The notes beneath the pieces are model-generated. The model made no database searches. It saw only the letters and a program-made list of their open reading frames with translations, and was not told the DNA's origin. Source: Mycocentrospora acerina (lineage: Eukaryota > Ascomycota > Dothideomycetes > Pleosporales). Taken from it: 64,000 bases of DNA. This document shows positions 30,750 to 39,973 of this stretch, one piece after another (the stretch's first letter is position 1; each line of letters opens with the position of its first letter). The stretch covers positions 844,021 to 908,020 of the forward strand of contig JAKUHH010000084.1 in NCBI GenBank assembly GCA_022701365.1. The letters run 5' to 3'. A program made the translations under genes and the position numbers.

Positions 30750-32119
30750 ATGATGCAGGCATCATCTTGGATTTGTCGCGGTTGCATTTCGCGTGCTGCG
30801 AGACCATTTCTTGGACGACATGTGCGGTTGCAGTCATCAGGTGGGTGACATTTCTAAGTGCAGCTTCTTTTCAGCAGTGTGCTAATGTTGCAAAAGTTGC
30901 AAAGTCTGAATCGATACCGCCTGCTCTCCTCACCAGAGCCCGTGCGATTGCCCTAGAGCATAAAAGTGCGACTGACCAGCTTGCCAATGGCTTCGACACG
31001 ACCGCTGCGAAGAAGTTGGGCGAGTATAGCCCTATTGTAAACGCATTGAGGGACTGGGACAAGGCCAATGAGGTGCGCAGAGCTCCAGTTGTGTTGAGGG
31101 AATCAACGACTGTACTGATATGAACTAAGTCTGTAGCAGAGTTGACGTCGCTAATCCATGACTCTACGACTGATCCTGAATTACGATCCCTTGCAGCCGA
31201 TGATCTCACAGAAACGCGGACAGAACTCGTCAATGCCTCGCAAAGCCTCATCACGTCCCTTGTACCGGTACATCCGTTCGCGCACCTGCCGTGTCTACTT
31301 GAAATACGCCCTGGTGCAGGCGGGTCGGAAGCGGCCATCTTTGCTGGCGACCTATTCCGCATGTATCAAGCCTTTTGCAATCGCAACGGCTTCCGTGTCA
31401 ACATTCTGAAATATGAAAATATCAACGGAACCACTGAGGCAGGCATTCCTCTTGCCGAAGCCATCCTCGAAGTAGAGGAAAATAATGCATACGGTGTGTT
31501 CAGGTGTGAGGCGGGCGTCCATCGGGTGCAGCGAGTGCCTGCTACAGAGACCAAAGGGCGCACGCATACCAGCGCGGTGTCGATACACGTACTACCCAGC
31601 CTACAGGACGATTCAGCAGTGCAAGAGGATTTCAACAACCCAGAAAGCGACTACTACATCGACATCAAGGAGGTGAAGCAAGAGGTTATGAGAGCAAGCG
31701 GTGCTGGCGGACAGCACGTCAATAAAACAGAATCAGCTGTGCGACTTACCCATCTGCCCACAAATACGGTTGTGTCGATGCAAGACTCAAGATCCCAACA
31801 CAAAAATAAGGAGAAAGCCTGGGGACTACTTCGCTCGCGCATCGCTCAGGCGCGACGGGAGAAACGGGAAGAAGAAATGGTGAATTTGCGACGAGGTGTG
31901 GTGGGCGTGGCCAAAATGGGTCGTGGCGACAAAGTACGAACATACAACTGGAACCAGCAGAGAGTTACAGATCACAGAAGTGGGACAACTGTGCATGATC
32001 TCGACGATGTGATGGGAGGCGGTCGGACCCTCGAGAACGTCATGGAGAGTGTCCGCAGTTGGCTTATGGAGCGAGATGTTGAAGCCTTGATTGCTGAAGA
32101 GGCGGATACAAAGAAATGA
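30750..32119 (+). CDS. MRF1: Mitochondrial peptide chain release factor 1
   Basis: Three exons: 30750-30840, 30897-31072, 31130-32119, giving 418 residues, near yeast Mrf1. The first exon encodes an Arg-rich presequence (MMQASSWICRGCISRAARPF). The core has LLEIRPGAGGSEAAIF, then AGVHRVQRVPATETKGRTHT, then GAGGQHVNKTESAVRLTHLP with the GGQ tripeptide that triggers peptidyl-tRNA hydrolysis, and QHKNKEKAW. The protein ends translation at UAA/UAG in the matrix. Both introns appear to end in AAG, less common than CAG/TAG; the second boundary (ANE joined to SVAELTSLI) is well supported, while the first acceptor at 30896 is the best of several and less certain. Two adjacent in-frame ATGs (30750, 30753) could serve as start. 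Confidence 0.88.
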
Positions 32120-33520
32120 TCACACAAGCATTCTCCATCCCTAATCTTTAGGTACACGGCGCTTCCTAGCATGCAGAATGATCTTGTCAAGGTCCTAAAC
32201 GAAACAATACATCAGGTGTGTACTAAGATGCCGTCTCCATCGCTCTCTAGGTATTGAAATACGGAGCCGCAGCTTTCCGACGTCCGCTCAACTAGCAATT
32301 GAATGACCACGCATTTCTCAAAGACGGGTTAATTCCCGACAAATTTTTGTCCCTGTTCGCTTAATCATGCACCTGCATGATCAGTCAGTTTGCTTCTTTC
32401 TTTGGTATGAACCCTAGCTATACCGAAATTTACCGAACAAGGGGCGCTTCACAGGTCAAGCTGCATAGGTCAAGGGTGTTGGCCTCGATTCCTCTAATCT
32501 ACCCCTCTTACTCCTTAAGCGTCTCGAACATGTACAACCAGTTGGGACACTTGCATCGGTATTCCTCGGGACTATTTTTTGTTAGGCTATGTGCCTTCAC
32601 GAAACTCCACCCACGTGTAATTGACGTTCGGTCCCCATGCTTCCGTACCACTTTGTTGTGGGATTGAGAAAAGCCTTTGTTTTACTGGTCACTCATTTGA
32701 CCAGCACCTATGCCTTGTTATGCTGCTTCGCTGTGTAAAAAAACCGCAGTGCCGTTTGATCAGCAAAGACGCAGCATTCCCGACGCAACGGTATAAGGAT
32801 CTGTTGGTTTCCAATTGTTAAACGAAGCCTCGTACATCTTATCGGCTCTGCGTATCGATCTGGGGTATGCAACTCAATATTTGATGCTCAGTCACCGTGA
32901 TTGGCTTTTGGGGGCATGGTCAAGCCCAGGAGTACGTTTACCGACATGAGACTTACTGCATAAATTCAGCCACCGAACTCAAAAGGATGCATCTAGGTCA
33001 TAACGACGGGACGTTCTGTCCCTGTTTAGGTTTTCTTGACTCGCACTGCGGGGTGGTGAGGTATGTTACCGAAAAACACTACTCGCGAAAGCTGGTGTTC
33101 TAAAGTATCGCAACAATCGAGTCAACATTATAAGCAATAACAGCATAGTTCAGACAGCACTAGACATCGGAAGCTTTCTCCGCTTGTTTTCCCCGCATTT
33201 ACTCAAGCCACCACCCCGGATTTTCGCTTCTACTAGCAAGGGGGTGGGGTCACATCTCGAGTATGCAGGCGCTAGGTATGTCCTGGGCCACTGTCAAGGC
33301 GTATCTACCGTATGTTCTGGTGACCATCCAATCTGTTAGGGCTATTATTTGAGACCATGGAGACATGCGTCCTGGTACGAACAAAGGTATAGAAGGCCCT
33401 AATTTCCGTCACAAGAAAGTGACTTTTTCAAGAATCCTATAACCACCTTTATATTTTGCCCAAATTTCCGTCAAGCTTCCAGGTTGAGCTTGGGCTTGAC
33501 CAGAACGTCTTCAGCTCATT
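32120..33520. other. Intergenic 1.4 kb, unexplained
   Basis: Between MRF1 and the MFS gene on the same strand. Base composition is mixed, no family-like frames, no terminal repeats. Short frames at 32377-32667 and 32897-33103 show nothing recognisable. It could hold a decayed element, but I see no direct evidence. Confidence 0.4.
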
Positions 33521-35471
33521 ATGGCTACCCATCAGACAACTACAACAGACTTTGCCAGTGAGAAACAGGATGTCCAATATCTTGAACATGCGGGAACTCC
33601 AACCCAGTCAGAACTTGGCTTGCACAAGGAAAGGACACTCGAGGGAGTTGATATGGATAATACAGCAGCTTACAAAGGCGATGACTCTGACGGTAAAGTC
33701 ATTTGGTCTGTTCGCTCCATCTTTGCGGCCATCTCGCTGGGAGCCCTCTACACAGGTATGCAAATACTCGCATGCCCTAAATTTTACCTTCCGCTATATA
33801 CAGAACTGATGGTCCCTCAGGCTCCCAGGTTATCCTTTACTTTACTGGGGCCTCTCTTGGTTTCATAGCAAAAGACCTTGGACTTACAAGTGGTACTGGA
33901 TGGCTCCCTACAGCCAACATTCTCGCGATTGCTGCTGCTTGTCCATTCGCTGGGTACTTGCAGGATCTCTTCGGTAAACGATCAATTGCTCTCTTTGGTT
34001 CGTTCTGTATTTGCCTTGGATGTATCCTTGTTGGCACAGGACACAGTTTCGCACAGCTCCTTGCTGGTATGGCCGTTTCTGGCGTGGGTGCTGCAATTGG
34101 GGAGTTGACTGGATTAGCTGGGTAAGTCGCTCATATATAAACGATCAAATATCCGGACTAACGAACGAAATTTCAGACTCGCAGAAGTCGTTCCAGTCAA
34201 GTATCGAGGATATTCTCTCGCCATAGTAACTGCATTCGTCATACCTTTCTGCCCCTATCTAATGTACGTCGAGATGTGGTCGACCTATGATACAAAAGTT
34301 GGATGGCGCTGGGGGCCGTGGTGCGCTCTCATCTTCAACGGAATTGTAGGGCTTGGGCTCGCATTCACCTATTTCCCTCACAATCATACTCGAGCTGAAG
34401 GTTTCTCACACATGGCAATTCTGAAGCGGATCGACTATGTCGGGGGTGTTTTATCGATTACCGGATTGACGCTTTTGTAAGTCGTTTTCTGAATGCTTTT
34501 TCTGGGTAGAAACAAATTCTCTAACACTGCATAGCCTTGTGGCTCTTCAATCGGGTGGCTACACTCACAGCTGGACTAGCGCATACGTACTGTGCACTAT
34601 GCTCATCGGTATTGCACTCATCGTCGGATGGGTTATCTGGGAATGGAAGTTTGCACGCCACCCCATGGTTCCTGGAGAGCTCTTCAAAGGCCAACGTATC
34701 GTCGGTCTTGCATACGTCGTTGCCTTTGCAGCTGGCATGAACTTCTTCTCTGTTTTGAATTTCTTCCCCGTCACATTCACCTCCGTCTACAACCCGGATC
34801 CGGTACAAGTTGGCCTCAAGGGCATGGCTCCTGCCTTATCGACGGCATTTGGAGCCATTTTTTTCAACGCTGCGCTATCTGCGTATCCCAACCATACGCG
34901 AGAGGTTCTACTTTCCGCTGTGGTGCTAATGACTGCATTCGCCGGCTCTCTCGCTATCATGACGCCAGAAAACCCAAAGCTGATTGTGGCGCTAGGATCT
35001 ATTGCGACATTTGGTGTGGGTGGTGTCATTGTTCCCGCTGCCACGGTTGCAATGTTGGTCTGCCCAGACGCACTAATCACTACTGCAGCCGCGCTGTCAC
35101 TCTCTATCCGCACTGTTGGCGGCTCGATCGGGTATTCCATCTACTATAACATCTTCATCACCAAGCTCGAGAAGAATCTTCCCGTCTATGTTGCCGAATA
35201 CTCTATCAAAGCCGGTCTACCACTTACCTCCGTCGAGAAGTTTGTCGGGCTATTTCTCACAGCGCCTGAGAAGCTGGCCACTACACCGATTCCAGGTGTC
35301 ACGCAGGCAGTCATCGGCGGTGCAACGAAGGGTACACAATGGGCATTCAGCCAGAGTCTGAAGTATGTTTGGTTTACTAGTATCGCGTTTGGAAGTATGG
35401 CGATTATTTGCACGTTGTTGTTACCGAGCACGAAAAAGTATCAGACAAATCGTATAGCTGTTCACCTCTGA
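33521..35471 (+). CDS. MFS transporter, TRI12/siderophore-efflux type
   Basis: Four exons: 33521-33755, 33821-34121, 34177-34476, 34535-35471; introns 65, 55 and 58 nt; 512 residues. A hydrophilic N-terminal tail (about 65 residues) precedes around 12-14 hydrophobic segments. TRI12-family features: LYTGSQVILYFTGASLGF, GWLPTANILAIAAACPFAGY, LQDLFGKRSIALFG (cytosolic loop 2-3 motif), GVGAAIGELTGLAGLAE and KYRGYSLAIVT. This fungal group exports toxins or handles siderophores by proton antiport at the plasma membrane; the substrate is not predictable and no biosynthetic cluster is adjacent. At 512 residues it is slightly short for the family (about 560-600). ATG 33521 is the first in frame. Confidence 0.85.
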
Positions 35472-36000
35472 GCAGACTGGTATTCGATGCAAGGACATAA
35501 CATGGGGGTGGTTCAGATTACAAATTCGAAAATGAGCCCGCGCAGATGAAAGTCTTATCAGTGGAATCGGATCTTTCTCATGCTCAAGAGCAATTCCCAG
35601 CACTTAATGAAACAACTTGATGACAACTTACAAGGGAATCCCGTTTCAATTGTGCATTACTAGTAGCTCAAACCCAATGGTGCACGATACGATGAGACCG
35701 GTGAGGAAAGCGGGGTGAGGGACTAGTCTTGTGTAGGCTCAGGTCTCGCTTACGACTGGCTCTCCTCTCTCGATCTTGCTGCCTCACTGCCTAATTATGC
35801 CGTTGCCTGCTGCAATCTCATGCATCTCGGTCTAATCATCGTTGAGACAATCTTCATAGGGACTGTTGCCTTCTTCGCTATGCAGTCATACATGTACGCC
35901 TATCAGAGCTGCCTACTAGCACGCAGACTGTGTTTTATATGGCTGCGTCCTTCCAGCATTTGCCTCGATGCATTTTACCGTAATTCACATCTCACCCACA
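35472..36000. other. Intergenic, promoter of the rvt-like gene
   Basis: 529 bp with no recognisable gene; in-frame ATG at 35968 extends the next gene by 11 residues. Confidence 0.4.
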
Positions 36001-38838
36001 ATGTCATCATATCCGCCAATCACCGCCACTCCGCTGCTTAGGGAGGCAGCCGAACTGAAATTCGAAGAGTTCAGCCGAGTGAAAAAGTCATTCACAGATC
36101 GTTACCAACTCGATGGCGAGCGCCCTAAAAATGGCAGTACACTTGAGAGGGTCACTGCTCTGTTGGAGAAGATGAAAAGGATTGACCCTTATCTCGACCA
36201 AGATGACGAGCTTCGTATAGTGGACCGCTATGTTGAACAAGCCAAGGACGACCGCTCTGTGTCTGAAACAAAGCTTCAGAAGTACGAAGACCAACTTTGG
36301 GGCAAGCTAAAAGGGCATCTCAACCGTTTGGAAGTCTCATCATTACACATGGAACTTTTGAAAGAGGCCATGAACACAGATAAATCTGTTTCATCGGCCA
36401 TCCCTGGATTAGAGAAAATGACTGTGGACGATGATTTTGAGGTGGTCGAGAGTGAGCTCGAGGAGGTTCTTGAGGAGTTTGAGAAGGACGCATTCACCGT
36501 CAAGGACATTGATGTCGACGCAATTGAAGAATACCTTTCGGGCCTTTTCGACAACGATGACCGTAGACAAGCGCTCGAGGAATTGCGTGAAGACATGAGG
36601 CTGTATGGAGACGAAGTGATTGACAAATGCGGCGATTTGGATCAAGACTTTCTCATGTGGTGCATCATGGACTTGCTTAAGAATGATCTCCTGAGCGCGG
36701 AGAAGAAAAAGACTCTTGAAAGCTACGCACAGTCTCCAGTTGTCATGCGCGAATTGGTCACGACGCTCAACTTCAAATCTGTTCGTCATTGGAACTGGAA
36801 GAATTCTGATCAGGGGTTACCAGTAACCGCTCGCAAGAACACTGAAGGCCAATATTGCATCACCGTTGAAGAGGAGATTATTGACATGTTGTTCTTGCAT
36901 ACTACCGCCATCGGCTGGTCGATGAAGCTTAAAGACTTCTTGAAGACCTTTGCCCGGAATGGCGGCTTGGTGGGAAATAGGTATCTTACATTGGAAGAGA
37001 TGGACAAGCGAGAATTCTTTCTAATGGCGCCTCGAAGACCTGTTGTGAACTATACTCAGAACTATCCGCCTCCTGCACCACCGATTCCGTTTCCCTATAA
37101 TCCCCCTGTATTCATCGATGCTTCTAGAAGGAAGCAAAAGAGGAGATCATACCCTATGCCGCCATCACCTCCACGTGTTGCGATGCCTCCTCCTCCTCCT
37201 CCTCCCCCGCCTCCGCCACCGGCGTTCTTTGGATGCGTCAACGATGAAAGATATCGGGCTTATATCAAGGAATTCTTCATGTCAAGGCTCCCAACGAAGA
37301 TTGGCAGTTCCCCTAGTGTTCTACGGGCGGCGGAAATTGAGGCTAAGCTGATTAAATCTCTGGCGATTGACGCAAAACTTCGAGATGCTTTTGACGGCAA
37401 AGCACATGTTGCTTCTGTACACTTCGACAACTTAGCACCCTCACTTCCGCATAAGACTATCCTAACTGTCCTGAAGTTTCTTGGAGTACCCGAAATCTTC
37501 TTAGGGTTCTTCACTCGTTTCCTCGAAGCGAAGCTGAACTTTGGCCCTACCGTGCATGGCGCTCCAGATCGAATTGTGCCGCGTACTCGTGGAACACCTG
37601 CTGGCCACGGCATGAGCCTATTCTTCACCGAATCTGTGTTGTTCTTCGTTGAGTTGGCTGTAAATTTGAAGACCACTTCCCTGTTGTACCGCACAGGAGA
37701 CAGGTGTGACTTTGTCGGAACACAGAGTCAGCGGCACGCAGCTGTAGACGCGATATGCCGGTTCGTTGGTGTCATGGGTTTGAGACTCGAGGACCAGAAT
37801 GATAATGATGAGCTTTCTATCGGCTTCTTAACCTTGAGAGCACATGGCGAACAGCCAGCTTCGTATGCCTCCTTCGAAGTTGTGATCTCAAAGGTTGAAA
37901 CATACGCCCATTCCGTGAAAAAGAGACTTGCAAAGTGTAACACTGTTTTGGAGTGGGTTCGTACATGGAACAATTACATCGGAGAATATGCGGCCAATCT
38001 CTTCGGTCCTCTTGTTGGAGTATTTGGCAAGGCCCATATTCAAGCTGTAAAGGAGGCGTATAATCGCATGTACGACATCATTTTCGAGGGTGGCACCTTA
38101 ACCGACCATATCAAGAATTTGCTAAGCTCGCATCTGAAGTGCGATCTTAGCAACCCTGCATTTGTTCTCGAGGCAATTATCTACCTGCCTCAAGCATATG
38201 GTGGCCTCGGCGTCAAGAATCCATTCATCGCACTTAACCTTGCGCACAAACTGGAAGACAACCCTGATGAAGTGCTTCAAAAATACCTCAAATCCGAGGA
38301 TACGTATTACAACTTCGCGGCAGAAAAATATGCCGCCATGAAGCCTGATGAGCGAGAGAAGAAGTTGAACAGTATATTCAACAATGACAAGGACCGTCTT
38401 GTCGCAAGTCTAGGTGCCGACCGCGACTTCTCCGTCTTCCCGGATAAGAGTGAGATCACCGCGGATCGAGAGCGTGCCTGTTACGTGATACTTCCCAGCA
38501 AATATCCCAACTACAAACGTGTGCCAACTCCCTCACTCGCTACTGTCTACGATGACTTCTCCCGAGAGTTTGTAGACAACATCGTCGCAAGCGATTGGGT
38601 TAGCGTAGAAGTGAGGCGTCTTTCCAGGGATAGTGATATGAAAGCCTGGCACAAATTGAGTGGAGAGGATAGGTGGGTGCTGCAGATGTATGCCGCCGAG
38701 TGCTCTGAGCGGTATGATACCCTCGAGATCTGGCATGCAGAGAGCGTACCGGTGGAGATTCTCAAGGTGGTAAGAGGACATATGTCTGATGATGACGATA
38801 GCGATGACACTTCAAGCTATTGCAGCTTCGACGATTAA
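36001..38838 (+). CDS. Reverse-transcriptase-related cellular gene (rvt-like), degenerate catalytic motifs
   Basis: Single exon, 945 residues (956 if the in-frame ATG at 35968 is used; 36001 has an A at -3 and the better context). The N-terminal 300 residues are charged and helical. Then RHWNWKNSDQGLPVTARKN and EGQYCITVEEEIIDMLFLH match the conserved pre-RT region of fungal rvt proteins. A Pro-rich insert (about 355-410, with a run of twelve Pro) follows. The palm region reads HFDNLAPSLPHKTILTVLKF, FLGFFTRFLEAKLNF, RTRGTPAGHGMSLFFTE and LLYRTGDRCDFVG, and the C-terminal part LPQAYGGLGVKNPFIALNL and EDRWVLQMYAAECSERYDTL. The rvt family (Gladyshev and Arkhipova) is single-copy, cellular and non-mobile. 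From memory, the family has an Asp in motif A and HDD in motif C; here His and GDR occupy those places, so polymerase activity is doubtful. No endonuclease, LTR or poly(A) tail is seen. Confidence 0.75.
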   Translation: MSSYPPITATPLLREAAELKFEEFSRVKKSFTDRYQLDGERPKNGSTLERVTALLEKMKRIDPYLDQDDELRIVDRYVEQAKDDRSVSETKLQKYEDQLWGKLKGHLNRLEVSSLHMELLKEAMNTDKSVSSAIPGLEKMTVDDDFEVVESELEEVLEEFEKDAFTVKDIDVDAIEEYLSGLFDNDDRRQALEELREDMRLYGDEVIDKCGDLDQDFLMWCIMDLLKNDLLSAEKKKTLESYAQSPVVMRELVTTLNFKSVRHWNWKNSDQGLPVTARKNTEGQYCITVEEEIIDMLFLHTTAIGWSMKLKDFLKTFARNGGLVGNRYLTLEEMDKREFFLMAPRRPVVNYTQNYPPPAPPIPFPYNPPVFIDASRRKQKRRSYPMPPSPPRVAMPPPPPPPPPPPPAFFGCVNDERYRAYIKEFFMSRLPTKIGSSPSVLRAAEIEAKLIKSLAIDAKLRDAFDGKAHVASVHFDNLAPSLPHKTILTVLKFLGVPEIFLGFFTRFLEAKLNFGPTVHGAPDRIVPRTRGTPAGHGMSLFFTESVLFFVELAVNLKTTSLLYRTGDRCDFVGTQSQRHAAVDAICRFVGVMGLRLEDQNDNDELSIGFLTLRAHGEQPASYASFEVVISKVETYAHSVKKRLAKCNTVLEWVRTWNNYIGEYAANLFGPLVGVFGKAHIQAVKEAYNRMYDIIFEGGTLTDHIKNLLSSHLKCDLSNPAFVLEAIIYLPQAYGGLGVKNPFIALNLAHKLEDNPDEVLQKYLKSEDTYYNFAAEKYAAMKPDEREKKLNSIFNNDKDRLVASLGADRDFSVFPDKSEITADRERACYVILPSKYPNYKRVPTPSLATVYDDFSREFVDNIVASDWVSVEVRRLSRDSDMKAWHKLSGEDRWVLQMYAAECSERYDTLEIWHAESVPVEILKVVRGHMSDDDDSDDTSSYCSFDD

Positions 38839-39973
38839 TGGGGAAAAATGATATTAAGTTTGCCAGATTGAATTAAAAAGGGGAGGTAAATTGTTATCGA
38901 AAAGGAAGGCCAGATTGATTATAGCAATTTTTTAAACATCTGAAATTTAACATACGTCCTCCGTTGAATTTAATTTTTTTCTTGTCTCCATCCGTAGGTG
39001 TTTCAACCCAATTTTTTTAGATCCTTGCCTCTAGGGACTATAGTGGTGAAATCATGAACAAAGACGTACATACAAAGTCTTGAAAACGGTATAGCTTTAT
39101 AATTGTTTCTCTCTGTTTATTCTTCCAAACACATTAAAGGATACAGAATACTGACACGCAGGACCCCTTCACCGTGGCGCTTTTTAGCAAACAAATAATT
39201 TGCCAACTTACCTCAAGTGAATTATTGTTGAAGAGAGAGCATTCGTTGGCACATTCTGCATACACTAAACCCAAAGCTAAATTCGGTTCCAAAACCACTG
39301 CACCAGGAGACTGACGAGGAATCTTACGATGGGACATCAAATGATGATGATACACAGCGCTGCTATATGATGATGAGAAGCATGGGGATTGAGGAGTAGC
39401 ATGAGTGTACACAAAATCAGCGGATATGACTGGATATCGTCGAACACCTAGATCGCGCATTCATACAGGAAACATACGACTGTGTACTCGGAGCAAATGC
39501 CATTTAATTCCTTAACCTCGACAACGACTTCATAACCCATCCTTCAATCTGATCCTAGTAATCTCCATCCCATGCCCTTCAGCTTATAGCACGAACAGAA
39601 GCACTAGTCTCAACCATCCTCTACAATGAAGCCAACTCAAACCCTGGAGAGGGTGAGTCAAGGCCATGGCTGAATGAGATGGGAGTCCGAGTCATTGTGT
39701 ACGAGCTAAGTGCCTCCAGGTATAAAGATGAAAAAAGAACAAGAGCACAAAGAAGAGAAAGATGTGAAAGTAACATCGAAATGGAGGAGGGTGGGGAGAA
39801 ATTAAACTCGAAGAAAGAAGAGAAGAAACCCAAAAGCCAACACCAAATACCGAAATTTGCATAACAATGCAAACACACCCGTATCCAGAAAACCCCAGAA
39901 AACTCCAGAAAACACCTGTCATCCAAACTATATCAATCTTTCAAAAAAACTGAAAGATCTTCAGGTCACAGAC
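38839..39973. other. Convergent 3' region, no gene seen
   Basis: AT-rich 1.1 kb between the 3' ends of the rvt-like gene and the spindle pole protein gene. Short minus-strand frames (39134-39460, 39621-39926) have no recognisable domain. Confidence 0.5.

Noticed and set aside
32377..32667. Remnant transposon ORF in the blank region
   Set aside because: No similarity to transposase or RT recognised, no terminal repeats; left as unexplained intergenic DNA.
36001..38838. rvt-like gene as a retrotransposon
   Set aside because: No LTRs, target-site duplication, endonuclease, gag or poly(A) tail; similarity is to the single-copy cellular rvt family.
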